This document shows, piece by piece, positions 25,936 through 33,992 of a stretch of DNA of 64,000 nt. A program made the position numbers and the translations under genes. Numbering within the stretch: the stretch's first letter is position 1; every line of letters starts with the position of its first letter. Source of the stretch: Streptomyces griseoluteus (GTDB taxonomy: Bacteria; Actinomycetota; Actinomycetes; Streptomycetales; Streptomycetaceae); the NCBI RefSeq assembly GCF_004784465.1, contig NZ_SRRU01000007.1, positions 63,091-127,090 on the forward strand. Reading direction: 5' to 3'. The notes beneath the pieces are model-generated. The model searched no databases and had not been told where the DNA came from. It was given only the letters and a program-made list of their open reading frames with translations.

Positions 25936-26868
25936 TCAGCGCACCCGGTCCGGGCTGGGTGCCGCGTCCGCCACCTGCGCGGGCGCCGTACGCCCCCGCG
26001 AGCGGGCCACCGCCACCCCCGCCAGGCACAGCAGGCCGCCGCCCAGCAGCACCGGCCCCGGCACCTCGCCCAGGGCCAGCCACGACATCAGGACCACCAG
26101 TGCCGGGACGGCGTACGTCGTCGCGCCCAGTTTGGCGGCGCTCGTGCGGGCCAGGGCGTACGCCCACGCGGTGAAGGCCAGTGCGGTGGGGAAGACGCCG
26201 AGGTAGACCATGCCCAGCGTGGCCGGCAGCGGGGCGCGGGACGCCTCGGAGACCAGTTGGCCGGTGAAGGGCAGGCAGGCCGCCGCGCCGATCAGGCAGC
26301 CGAACGTGGTCACCTGGAGGGCGCTCGCACGGGCCACCGCGGGCTTCTGCGCGACCACTCCGGCCGCGTAGGCGACCGCCGCGAGGAGGCAGGCCACCAC
26401 CCCGAGCACCGAGGAGCCGCCGCCCCCGGCCGACATCGACAGGCCCACGATCACCGCGCCGGTGAAGGACACCGCCATCCCCGCCAGCAGCCGGGGCGGC
26501 ATCGGGTCGCCGAGGAACCGGGCGGCGAACAGGGCGATCAGCAGCGGGCCGACGTTCACCACCAGGGCGGCCGTACCGGCGTCCACGCGCTGCTCGCCCC
26601 AGTTCAGGGCCACCATGTAGAAGCCGAACCAGAGCACCCCGGAGACCAGGATGCCGGGCCAGGCTCCGCGCGGCGGCCATCCCTCCCGCCGTATCGCGCA
26701 CAGCACGGCCAGGGTGAGGCCGCCCGCGAGCAGCCGGCCGAGCGCGAGCGCGCCCGGCGAGTAGGCGTCACCGGCGGTGCGGATCACCACGAAGGCGGAC
26801 GCCCACAGCAGCACGGTGACCACGGCCGCGGCCGCGGGCAGCAGACGATGACGCGGACTGAGGTCCAT
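25936..26868 (-). CDS. EamA/DMT-family exporter
   Basis: 310 residues and ten predicted membrane helices in two EamA repeats (first opens AAAVVTVLLWASAFVVIR; second around LGVVACLLAAVAYAAGVVAQK). The family exports amino acids or other small metabolites. GAGGAG precedes the ATG. An ArsR-type regulator gene lies immediately upstream on the same strand (38 bases), so it may control this exporter. Confidence 0.9.
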   Translation of the reverse strand: MDLSPRHRLLPAAAAVVTVLLWASAFVVIRTAGDAYSPGALALGRLLAGGLTLAVLCAIRREGWPPRGAWPGILVSGVLWFGFYMVALNWGEQRVDAGTAALVVNVGPLLIALFAARFLGDPMPPRLLAGMAVSFTGAVIVGLSMSAGGGGSSVLGVVACLLAAVAYAAGVVAQKPAVARASALQVTTFGCLIGAAACLPFTGQLVSEASRAPLPATLGMVYLGVFPTALAFTAWAYALARTSAAKLGATTYAVPALVVLMSWLALGEVPGPVLLGGGLLCLAGVAVARSRGRTAPAQVADAAPSPDRVR

Positions 26869-26906
26869 CGGACTCCTCGATCGATTCGGTGGAAAGGCAG
26901 GCGGTC

Positions 26907-27620
26907 TCAGACCAGCGCCCGCTCGTCGACGCCCAGCAGCTCCGCCAGCGCACGCGCCCCCTCCGGCGTCACCCGCACCGCGCGCCCCGAGCCCACGCGG
27001 GCGCACCACCCGGTGTCCAGCGCGTGCCGGCACAGCGCCGCGCCCGCCGCGCCCCCGAGATGCGGGCGCCGCTCCGTCCAGTCCAGGCAGGAGCGGGCCA
27101 GCGGTCGGCGGGTGGAGCGGTCGACGGTGATGCCCGCGTCGCCGAACCAGGCGAGACCCTCGTCGGTCAGCGCGAAGCCGGTGTCCTGGCGCAGCAGCCC
27201 GCGCGAGGTCAGCGCGTCGGTGACCGCGATGCCCAGCCGGCCGGCGAGATGGTCGTAGCAGGTGCGCCCGCGTGCCAGGGCGGACTGGGTACGGACCTCC
27301 CGCAGCGTGCGCGGGACGGCGGCCATCACGTCCTGCGGCAGATGCGCCGCCAGATCCTCGACGAGCTGCGCGGCGCGCGGGTCGGCCAGCCGGACGTAGC
27401 GGTGTCGCCCCTGGCGTTCCGTCGCCAGCAGGCCGCCCGCGACCAGCCGGTTCAGATGCTCGGTGAGTGTCGAGGGCGCGACCCGGACGTGCCGGGCGAG
27501 TTCTCCGGCGGTCCACGCGCGCCCGTCCAGCAGGGCCAGCAGACAGCCGGCCCGCGTCTCGTCGGCGAGCAGCGCGGCGAGCGAGGCGAGGGCGGTGGCG
27601 CACGGTTCGCTGGCGGTCAT
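26907..27620 (-). CDS. ArsR-type winged-helix regulator
   Basis: 237 residues. Winged helix at about residues 10-85 (ALLADETRAGCLLALLDGRAWTAGELARHVRVAPSTLTEHLNRLVAGGLLATERQGRHRYVRLAD), then a second domain of unknown type that is larger than in classic metal sensors. The C-terminal part repeats helix-turn-helix-like texture (LTSRGLLRQDTGFALTDEGLAWFGD). No metal-box cysteine pair is evident. No ribosome site is visible before the chosen ATG, so translation may be leaderless or start slightly upstream. Confidence 0.82.
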   Translation of the reverse strand: MTASEPCATALASLAALLADETRAGCLLALLDGRAWTAGELARHVRVAPSTLTEHLNRLVAGGLLATERQGRHRYVRLADPRAAQLVEDLAAHLPQDVMAAVPRTLREVRTQSALARGRTCYDHLAGRLGIAVTDALTSRGLLRQDTGFALTDEGLAWFGDAGITVDRSTRRPLARSCLDWTERRPHLGGAAGAALCRHALDTGWCARVGSGRAVRVTPEGARALAELLGVDERALV

Positions 27621-27660
27621 GTGCACAGCATGCGGGACGGACGCTTCGGCGCCCACCGAA

Positions 27661-28302
27661 TCATGGCCGGGACTCCGGCTCCCCGTACTGCGCCTCCAGG
27701 CCGGCCAGCAGCGCCGCGAGCCCCACCTCGAAGGCCCGCTCGTCGATCTTCTCCTGCTGCTCGGCGAGGAGGTGGGCCTGCCCGAGGTGGGGATAGTCGG
27801 CGGGGTCGTAGGCGCTCGCGTCGTCCACGAAACCGCCCGCGAAGGAGCTGAGCGCGGAGCCCATGACGAAGTACCGCATCAGCGCGCCGATCGAGGTCGC
27901 CTGCGCCGGGGACCAGCCCGCGTCGACCATCCCGCCGTACACCGCGTCCGCCAGCCGCAGCCCCGCCGGACGGCGGCCGGGGCCGCGCGCGAGGACCGGG
28001 ACGATGTTGGGGTGGTCGCGCAGCGCGGAGCGGTAGGAGACGGCCCAGTCGTGCAGCGCGGTCCGCCAGTCCCGCCCGTCCTCGAACATCGACAGGTCGA
28101 CCTGCGCGCTCACCGAGTCCGCGACCGCCTCCAGGATCTCGTCCTTGGTGCGGAAGTGGTTGTAGAGCGAGGGCCCGCTCACCCCGAGTTCGGCGGCGAG
28201 CCGCCGGGTGGAGACGGCCTGGAGCCCCTCCGCGTCCACGAGCGCCCGTGCCGTCGCGACGATCCGGTCGGTGCTGAGAAGGGGCTTGCGCGGTCGGGCC
28301 AT
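27661..28302 (-). CDS. TetR-family regulator divergent from acyl-CoA dehydrogenase
   Basis: 213 residues. DNA-binding domain at residues about 9-55 (LSTDRIVATARALVDAEGLQAVSTRRLAAELGVSGPSLYNHFRTKDEILEAV), then a TetR_C-type ligand domain. It is divergent from the acyl-CoA dehydrogenase, and the 103-base gap contains a palindrome that also occurs before the zinc alcohol dehydrogenase. The likely role is a repressor of those genes that responds to an acyl-CoA or aldehyde-derived ligand (inference). A second in-frame ATG nine bases upstream is possible. Confidence 0.88.
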   Translation of the reverse strand: MARPRKPLLSTDRIVATARALVDAEGLQAVSTRRLAAELGVSGPSLYNHFRTKDEILEAVADSVSAQVDLSMFEDGRDWRTALHDWAVSYRSALRDHPNIVPVLARGPGRRPAGLRLADAVYGGMVDAGWSPAQATSIGALMRYFVMGSALSSFAGGFVDDASAYDPADYPHLGQAHLLAEQQEKIDERAFEVGLAALLAGLEAQYGEPESRP

Positions 28303-28328
28303 GGCGCACATAGTAGGGCTGCGAGCAG

Positions 28329-28347
28329 AAACTAGCACTGCTAATTT
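28329..28347. promoter_or_regulatory. Candidate TetR operator in the TetR/acyl-CoA dehydrogenase divergon
   Basis: AAACTAGCACTGCTAATTT, with inner inverted arms TAGCA and TGCTA around one base and mostly symmetrical flanks. It lies 27 bases from the TetR start and 59 from the dehydrogenase start, and resembles the element at 24738-24756. Confidence 0.65.
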
Positions 28348-28405
28348 AAATGTACGTCTTTCAAGGGCCTTACGGGTTCCCGCTGAGGCCGTGTGGGGTG
28401 ATCGC

Positions 28406-29563
28406 GTGGTGAACCTGGGCCTGAGCGAGGAACAGGCGGCCGTACGGCGACTGGCCCGTGACTTCGTGGAGCGCGAGATCGCCCCCCACGTCACCGCCTG
28501 GGACCGCGCCGAGGAGGTCGACCGGGGGATCGTGAAGAAGCTCGGCGAGGTCGGCTTCCTGGGTCTGACCATCGACGAGGAGTACGGCGGCTCCGGCGGC
28601 GACCATCTCGCGTACTGCCTGGTCACCGAGGAACTGGGGCGCGGTGACTCCTCGGTGCGCGGGATCGTCTCCGTCTCCCTCGGCCTGGTCGCCAAGTCCA
28701 TCGCGGCCTGGGGCGACGAGGAGCAGAAGCGGCGCTGGCTGCCGGGGCTGACCTCCGGCGAGCTGATCGGCTGCTTCGGCCTCACCGAGCCCGGCACCGG
28801 CTCGGACGCGGGCAACCTCACCACGCGGGCCGTACGGGAGGGTGGGGGAGACTACGTACTGAGCGGCACCAAGATGTTCATCACCAACGGCACCTGGGCC
28901 GACGTGGTGCTGCTCTTCGCCCGCTCCACCGACGCCCCCGGCCACAAGGGCGTCTCCGCCTTCCTCGTCCCCACCGACACTCCCGGCCTCACCCGCCGCA
29001 CCATCCACGGCAAGCTCGGCCTGCGCGGCCAGGCCACCGCCGAACTGGTGCTGGAGGACGTGCGGGTGCCCGCCTCCGCGATGGTCGGCGCCGAGGGCAA
29101 GGGCTTCTCCGTCGCCATGTCCGCGCTCGCCAAGGGCCGGATGTCGGTCGCCGCGGGCTGTGTCGGCATAGCCCAGGCCGCCCTGGACGCGGCCGTCCAG
29201 TACGCCGGTGAGCGCGAGCAGTTCGGCACCTCCATCGCCCGGCACCAGCTGGTGCAGGAGCTGATCAGCGACATCGCCGTGGACGTGGACGCCGCCCGGC
29301 TGCTCACCTGGCGGGTGGCCGACCTGATCGACCGGGGCGAGCCGTTCGCCACGGAGTCGTCCAAGGCCAAGCTGTTCGCCTCCGAGGCCGCCGTGCGCGC
29401 CGCCTCCAACGCCCTCCAGGTGTTCGGGGGTTACGGCTACATCGACGAGTACCCGGTGGGCAAGCTGCTGCGCGACGCCCGCGTGATGACCCTGTACGAG
29501 GGCACCAGCCAGATCCAGAAGCTCCTCATCGGCCGCGCGCTCACGGGCGTCTCCGCGTTCTGA
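28406..29563 (+). CDS. Acyl-CoA dehydrogenase
   Basis: 385 residues, the standard soluble tetrameric ACAD size. FAD/substrate motifs CFGLTEPGTGSDAGNL and KMFITNGTWADV, and the C-terminal LYEGTSQIQKLLIGRALTG holding the catalytic Glu. It performs alpha,beta-oxidation of an acyl-CoA, passing electrons to ETF. Two adjacent GTG codons (28406, 28409) are possible starts. Divergent TetR gene and palindrome suggest substrate-induced expression. Confidence 0.93.
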   Translation: MVNLGLSEEQAAVRRLARDFVEREIAPHVTAWDRAEEVDRGIVKKLGEVGFLGLTIDEEYGGSGGDHLAYCLVTEELGRGDSSVRGIVSVSLGLVAKSIAAWGDEEQKRRWLPGLTSGELIGCFGLTEPGTGSDAGNLTTRAVREGGGDYVLSGTKMFITNGTWADVVLLFARSTDAPGHKGVSAFLVPTDTPGLTRRTIHGKLGLRGQATAELVLEDVRVPASAMVGAEGKGFSVAMSALAKGRMSVAAGCVGIAQAALDAAVQYAGEREQFGTSIARHQLVQELISDIAVDVDAARLLTWRVADLIDRGEPFATESSKAKLFASEAAVRAASNALQVFGGYGYIDEYPVGKLLRDARVMTLYEGTSQIQKLLIGRALTGVSAF

Positions 29564-29639
29564 GGCCGCGCCGTTCTGAGTACGGGTACTGAGTACCTCG
29601 GCGGATGTGGCCCGCGCCGCGTCCGCCGACACTCGTGCC

Positions 29640-29948
29640 ATGAGCGACACACCCGTCAAGCAGCAGAGCACGGCCGCCTTCTACGGACAGGCCGTCGCCT
29701 CCTTCGCCGTCGCCATGACGGCCACCGCGATCGGCATCTACCGGCTGGACGCCAACGCCTGGGTGCGCGGCTTCCTCGCCATCGCCGTCCTCTACCTCGT
29801 CACCTCCGCCTTCACCCTCGCCAAGGTGATCCGCGACAGACAGGAGGCCGGCGAGATCGTCAGCAGAGTCGACCAGGCCCGCATGGAGGAACTCCTCACC
29901 TCCCACGACCCGTACCGCAAGACCCCGGGTCCGCAGCAGTCGCGCTAA
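29640..29948 (+). CDS. YiaA/YiaB-family inner membrane protein
   Basis: 102 residues with two membrane helices in the YiaAB two-helix domain (TAAFYGQAVASFAVAMTATAIGIYRLDANAWVRGFLAIAVLYLVTSAFTLAKVIRDRQE), then a hydrophilic tail. The family has no defined activity. It lies between an acyl-CoA dehydrogenase and a TetR gene and is probably transcribed alone or with the dehydrogenase. ATG placement fits the domain, although the ribosome site is weak. Confidence 0.85.
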   Translation: MSDTPVKQQSTAAFYGQAVASFAVAMTATAIGIYRLDANAWVRGFLAIAVLYLVTSAFTLAKVIRDRQEAGEIVSRVDQARMEELLTSHDPYRKTPGPQQSR

Positions 29949-30006
29949 GCGGCCGCTCACCTTCGGCGGTATGGTGGTGCTCCTGTCATCCGAGGAGGGG
30001 CGAGCG

Positions 30007-30630
30007 ATGAGTGCGGCGGAGGAGACGGTCGGCGGCGAGGCCGACGCGTGGGCCGAGGTCACCCCGGACGCGGCCCGGCGGCTGCTCGTCGCCGCCGTGG
30101 AAGCCTTCGCCGAGCGCGGCTACCACGCCACCACCACCCGCGACATCGCGGGCCGCGCCGGGATGAGCCCGGCCGCGCTCTACATCCACTACAAGACCAA
30201 GGAAGAGCTGCTCCACCGGATCAGCCGCATCGGTCACGACAAGGCGCTCGACATCCTGCGCACCGCCGCGCGCGGCGAGGGCACGGCCACCGAGCGGCTC
30301 GCGGACGGGGTCAGCTCCTTCGTCCGCTGGCACGCCGGCCGCCGCACCACCGCGCGGGTCGTGCAGTACGAGCTGGACGCGCTCGGCCCGGACGCCCGCG
30401 CCGAGATCGTCGCGCTGCGCCGCCAGGTGGACGCCGAGGTGCGCGGGATCATCGAGGACGGCGTGGCGGCCGGCGAGTTCGACGTCCCCGACGTGCAGGG
30501 CACCACCCTCGCCATCCTGTCGCTCTGCATCGACGTGGCCCGCTGGTTCAACGTGGACGGCCCGCGCACCCCCGAGCAGGTCGGCGAGCTGTACGCGGGC
30601 CTCGTCCTGCGGATGGTCGGGGCCCACTGA
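30007..30630 (+). CDS. TetR-family regulator next to MaoC hydratase
   Basis: 207 residues. DNA-binding domain at residues about 20-66 (TPDAARRLLVAAVEAFAERGYHATTTRDIAGRAGMSPAALYIHYKTKEELLHRI); the ligand domain resembles the TetR group that controls fatty-acid or steroid side-chain genes. GAGGAGGGG sits just before the ATG. It is convergent with the MaoC gene, whose upstream region has a 7-2-7 palindrome that is the best candidate operator. Confidence 0.87.
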   Translation: MSAAEETVGGEADAWAEVTPDAARRLLVAAVEAFAERGYHATTTRDIAGRAGMSPAALYIHYKTKEELLHRISRIGHDKALDILRTAARGEGTATERLADGVSSFVRWHAGRRTTARVVQYELDALGPDARAEIVALRRQVDAEVRGIIEDGVAAGEFDVPDVQGTTLAILSLCIDVARWFNVDGPRTPEQVGELYAGLVLRMVGAH

Positions 30631-30652
30631 CCCCGGCGCCCGCCTTCCGGGA

Positions 30653-31114
30653 TCAGAAGTAGTAGCGGGACACCGACTCCGCCACGCACACCGGCTTGTC
30701 GCCGCCCTCGCGCTCCACGGTGAAGGCGACCGACACCTGCACCCCGCCCGGCACGTCCTCCACGCCGGTGATCACCGCGGTGGAGCGCAGCCGGGAGCCG
30801 ACCGGCACCGGAGCGGGGAAGCGGACCTTGTTGGTGCCGTAGTTGACGCCCATCCTCACGCCCTCGACCGCGATGAGCTGCGGCCCGAACAGGGGGAGCA
30901 GGGAGAGCGTGAGGTAGCCGTGCGCGATGGTGGTGCCGAAGGGGCCCGCGGCCGCCTTCTGCGGGTCCACGTGAATCCACTGGTGGTCGCCGGTGGCCTC
31001 CGCGAACAGGTCGATCCGCTTCTGGTCGACCTCCAGCCAGTCGGTGTGGCCGAGCTGCTCGCCCACGGCCGCCTTCAGCTCGTCGGGGGAGTGGAAGGTC
31101 CTCGGTTCTGCCAT
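30653..31114 (-). CDS. MaoC-like enoyl-CoA hydratase (hot-dog fold)
   Basis: 153 residues. The R-hydratase motif is intact: FAEATGDHQWIHVD with the catalytic Asp and His, then GPFGTTIAHGYLTLSLLP. The enzyme hydrates trans-2-enoyl-CoA to (R)-3-hydroxyacyl-CoA. It is a single-domain member, normal in size. The TetR gene converges on it from the left and soxR diverges on the right, with a palindrome in the gap at 31140. Confidence 0.93.
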   Translation of the reverse strand: MAEPRTFHSPDELKAAVGEQLGHTDWLEVDQKRIDLFAEATGDHQWIHVDPQKAAAGPFGTTIAHGYLTLSLLPLFGPQLIAVEGVRMGVNYGTNKVRFPAPVPVGSRLRSTAVITGVEDVPGGVQVSVAFTVEREGGDKPVCVAESVSRYYF

Positions 31115-31139
31115 GATCCCGGCCTCTCGCGTCGTAAGT

Positions 31140-31155
31140 CTAAGCAACTGCTTAG
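31140..31155. promoter_or_regulatory. Perfect 7-2-7 palindrome between maoC-like gene and soxR
   Basis: CTAAGCA-AC-TGCTTAG, 26 bases before the MaoC start and 66 bases before soxR. The form fits a TetR operator, with the TetR gene at 30007-30630 as likely partner. It does not look like a classical SoxR box. Confidence 0.65.
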
Positions 31156-31220
31156 CATGGTGGGGCGGGCGGCGCCTGTCAACGGCTCGCCCGGTCCGGA
31201 GGGTCGGTAGGCTCAGGACG

Positions 31221-31697
31221 GTGCCCCAGCTTCCCGAGAAGATCCACGAGCTGACCGTAGGCCAGTTGTCCGCGCGCAGCGGCGCTGCCGTCTCCGCCCT
31301 GCACTTCTACGAGTCCAAGGGCCTGATCAGCAGCCGCCGCACCTCCGGCAACCAGCGCCGCTACACCCGCGACACCCTGCGCCGGGTCGCCTTCGTACGC
31401 GCCGCCCAGCGGGTCGGCATCCCGCTCGCCACCATCCGCGAGGCCCTCGCCGAACTGCCCGAGGAGCGCACCCCGACCCGCGCGGACTGGGCCCGGCTCT
31501 CCGAGGCGTGGCGCTCGGAGCTGGACGACCGGATCAACCAGCTCAACCGGCTGCGCGACCACCTCACCGACTGCATCGGCTGCGGCTGCCTCTCGCTGGC
31601 CACGTGCGTGCTGTCCAACCCGGACGACGTGTTCGGCGAGCGCGCGGCCGGGTCCCGTCTGATGCGGGAGGAGCCGGGGCCGCGTGCGCACTCCTGA
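31221..31697 (+). CDS. soxR: Redox-sensing MerR-family activator SoxR
   Basis: 158 residues. N-terminal MerR winged helix (LTVGQLSARSGAAVSALHFYESKGLISSRRTSGNQRRYTRDTLRRVAFVRAAQ), dimerisation helix, and the [2Fe-2S] cluster motif C118-x2-C121-x-C123-x5-C129 (CIGCGCLSLATC). In Streptomyces, SoxR responds to redox-active secondary metabolites rather than controlling a soxS. The GTG start puts the domain at the normal distance. The downstream 240-residue gene overlaps it by 14 bases, so the two are co-transcribed. Confidence 0.95.
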   Translation: MPQLPEKIHELTVGQLSARSGAAVSALHFYESKGLISSRRTSGNQRRYTRDTLRRVAFVRAAQRVGIPLATIREALAELPEERTPTRADWARLSEAWRSELDDRINQLNRLRDHLTDCIGCGCLSLATCVLSNPDDVFGERAAGSRLMREEPGPRAHS

Positions 31698-32406
31698 ACT
31701 CGTCGCCGCGCTGGCGGAGATCGACGTGGTGTTCAACGGCGAGGCGAGCCGCGCCGAGTTCGGCTGCGCCCGCCACTGCTGCACCGCCGAGGACGCCGCG
31801 TACCTGCGTACCCCGCACACCCGCCTGCCGGCCGAGCTGCTGAACCGCTTCCTGCACAAGTCGCCGCAGCACTTCGCCGACCACGCCGCCGCGATGCGCC
31901 GCCTGCTGCCGCAGAGCGCGCACGCCCTGGCCGACGGCACCCTGGAGGACGCCGGGTGGATGCCGCTCGGGCTGAGCCGGGTGGACTGGCGGTCCTGGCG
32001 GGGCCCCCAGGCGCGAGCGGTCGAGGCGTTCTTCGGAGCCTGGTGGCGGGAGGCCCTCGGTGCCGCCGAGCCGCCCTACCCGGTCCGGGACATCTTCGAG
32101 ATCTGCTGCTCCGTACTAGGTGAGGCGGCACCGCTGCTGGCGGCGTGGGAGGCCGGACCCGAGGCCGACGCGCATGTCGCGGACTGCGTGGAATGGTGGT
32201 CGGACGATCTTCTCGCCGACCGCTGGCCCTTCACGTGGTGGCGTCCGGACGACGAGCCCCGCGCTCGCGCCGAACTCCAGACCTGGCTGGGCGAACGCGC
32301 CCCCGCCCGCCTCCGGCCTCTCGGACTGACCGACCTCGCCGACCGCACGGCCCTCCTCGCGCTGCCGTACGACGCCCGCTGGAACGACCCCTACTGGTCC
32401 CGCTGA
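31684..32406 (+). CDS. Conserved hypothetical protein co-transcribed with soxR
   Basis: 240 residues, no signal peptide or membrane helix, rich in Trp (about 4%) and with paired cysteines near the start (GCARHCC) and middle (EICCSV). No known domain is recognised. Translation starts inside the soxR end (14-base overlap), a strong hint of coupling. The Cys pairs might bind metal or sense redox state, which would fit soxR, but this is inference. It is convergent with the BKACE-like gene, overlapping by 16 bases. Confidence 0.75.
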   Translation: MRTPELVAALAEIDVVFNGEASRAEFGCARHCCTAEDAAYLRTPHTRLPAELLNRFLHKSPQHFADHAAAMRRLLPQSAHALADGTLEDAGWMPLGLSRVDWRSWRGPQARAVEAFFGAWWREALGAAEPPYPVRDIFEICCSVLGEAAPLLAAWEAGPEADAHVADCVEWWSDDLLADRWPFTWWRPDDEPRARAELQTWLGERAPARLRPLGLTDLADRTALLALPYDARWNDPYWSR

Positions 32407-33113
32407 ACCGCGTATTCGGTCAGTCCCGCCGCCACCAATCGGGCGTTGGACAGGGCTCGTTCACCGCCCGGCAGGAACAGCGTGTCCTCCAGGCCGATAC
32501 GAGTCGCCAGTCCCAGCCGTCCGGCCAGCCGCAGCACGGGCCACGCGCCGCCGTCCTCGCCATGCAGCAGGACGGGACGGCCGTGCGCCGTGCCCAGTTC
32601 GGTGAGCAGGGCGTGCGCCGACGCCACGGCGGTCGCCGGACCGGTGTCCGTCACCTCCGCCAGTACCCGCAGCACGCGCGGCCCCAGCGGGGAGACGGCG
32701 AAGCGCGCCGCGCCCTCGGTGCCCGACCAGATGCCCGCCTCGACCCCGACGCCCCGCCTCAGCAGCAGCGCGGCAAGCTCCTCGGCTCCCGGCTCGTGCC
32801 AGTTGACCGAGGCGAAGTCGGGCAGCACCGACCAGGAGCGCACCCGCTCCAGCCGCGCGGCCGGATCGGGTTCCGCCCAGGCGCCGGTGGTCACCCCGAC
32901 CGGCACCCCGGCGAGCCGGCGCAGTGCCTCGACCACGGGCCCGACGACGCGTGCGGACAGGGACTCCCGCCCGCACGGCGTCCGGGGATGCGCATGCGCC
33001 TCCGTGGCCCCGGCGGCGACCGCCTGCGCGGCCGACCGCGCCAACTCCTCCGGCGCCAGCGGGACTCGGGCCCCGTCCGCCGCCGTTCTGCTCCCGTTCA
33101 GACAGACCTGCAC
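32391..33113 (-). CDS. BKACE-family (DUF849) beta-keto acid cleavage enzyme-like protein, short
   Basis: 240 residues; typical members have 270-310. The N-terminal strand VQVCLNGSR, the metal motif EAHAHPRT (His-x-His) and HGEDGGAWPVLRLAGRLGLATRIGLEDTLFLPGG match the TIM-barrel BKACE fold that condenses a beta-keto acid with acetyl-CoA. Segments between strands look trimmed, and the usual HVHxRD reads HAHPRT. It may therefore act on a different substrate or be less active. No beta-keto acid pathway genes adjoin it. Confidence 0.72.
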   Translation of the reverse strand: MQVCLNGSRTAADGARVPLAPEELARSAAQAVAAGATEAHAHPRTPCGRESLSARVVGPVVEALRRLAGVPVGVTTGAWAEPDPAARLERVRSWSVLPDFASVNWHEPGAEELAALLLRRGVGVEAGIWSGTEGAARFAVSPLGPRVLRVLAEVTDTGPATAVASAHALLTELGTAHGRPVLLHGEDGGAWPVLRLAGRLGLATRIGLEDTLFLPGGERALSNARLVAAGLTEYAVQRDQ

Positions 33114-33133
33114 CCCACCATGGTGCCGCCCCG

Positions 33134-33736
33134 TCAGGCCGACATCAGCAGCCGCTCCCGCCGCGCCGAGGCCAGCGCGTCGTCGGTGAGGACCGGACGC
33201 GGCACCAGGATGCCGCAGTCCGTGCACACCGGCCCGGCCGAGGGCTCGTGATCGAGGCCGTACCGCCACACCAGCCGCTCGCCGTCGCAGACCGGGCACA
33301 CCGACCCCGGCCGGCGCTCCAGGGCGCTGATGATCCGGTGCAGTACGTCGGCCAGCGGCTCACGGGGGTGCAGCCGCGGGTCGTCGCACCAGGCGACACC
33401 GAAGCCGCCCCAGGTCATCCGGTGCCAGTCGTCGACACTGCCCGGCCTGCGCAGGCCGTCGTGCTTCTCCTTCTTCCGGCGCTCGGCGAAATCGGCCTCG
33501 TAGGTCAGCCACACCGCGCGCGCCTGCTCCAGCTCCACCAGTGCGGCCACGAGCCGCGCCGGGTCGGGAGAGCGGTCCTCCGGGCCGAAACCGGCCCGCC
33601 CGCACAGATGGTCCCAGGTCGCCCGGTGCCCGTAAGGAGCGAACCGCTCCAGGCACTTGCGCAGTGAGTAGCGCCGCAGCGCCAGATCGCATCGCGGATC
33701 GCGCACCTGTCTCGCCAGACTTCGGAATCCGGCCAT
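33134..33736 (-). CDS. Hypothetical protein with C-terminal zinc ribbon
   Basis: 200 residues. The C-terminal third has two Cys pairs, CPVCDG and CTDCG, spaced as in a zinc ribbon. The N-terminal two-thirds are charged and probably helical (LARQVRDPRCDLALRRYSLRKCLERF). I do not recognise the family. It ends 20 bases before the BKACE-like gene on the same strand, so the two may form an operon. Nucleic-acid or protein binding is possible but unproven. Confidence 0.72.
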   Translation of the reverse strand: MAGFRSLARQVRDPRCDLALRRYSLRKCLERFAPYGHRATWDHLCGRAGFGPEDRSPDPARLVAALVELEQARAVWLTYEADFAERRKKEKHDGLRRPGSVDDWHRMTWGGFGVAWCDDPRLHPREPLADVLHRIISALERRPGSVCPVCDGERLVWRYGLDHEPSAGPVCTDCGILVPRPVLTDDALASARRERLLMSA

Positions 33737-33992
33737 CGCCCTGCACCTCCGTCACACCTGTGTCCGCTCTTCGGTCACCTCGGCGTCGCCGTACGGCTGT
33801 CGCGCGACGTCGCCGGATAGACGTGTCGCGGGCAGATCCGGCTCCATCCGATTTCCGATGGCCTCCCATAACGCGTTCCGTGTTGACCGCCGGGCATCCG
33901 CCCGACCGGCCGCGGAACTTGACGCATGTTCACCTTTCTTCGCGGGGATACCGGCGGTAACGTCCGGCCCACCCCCGTCGGGAGGAGCTGCC

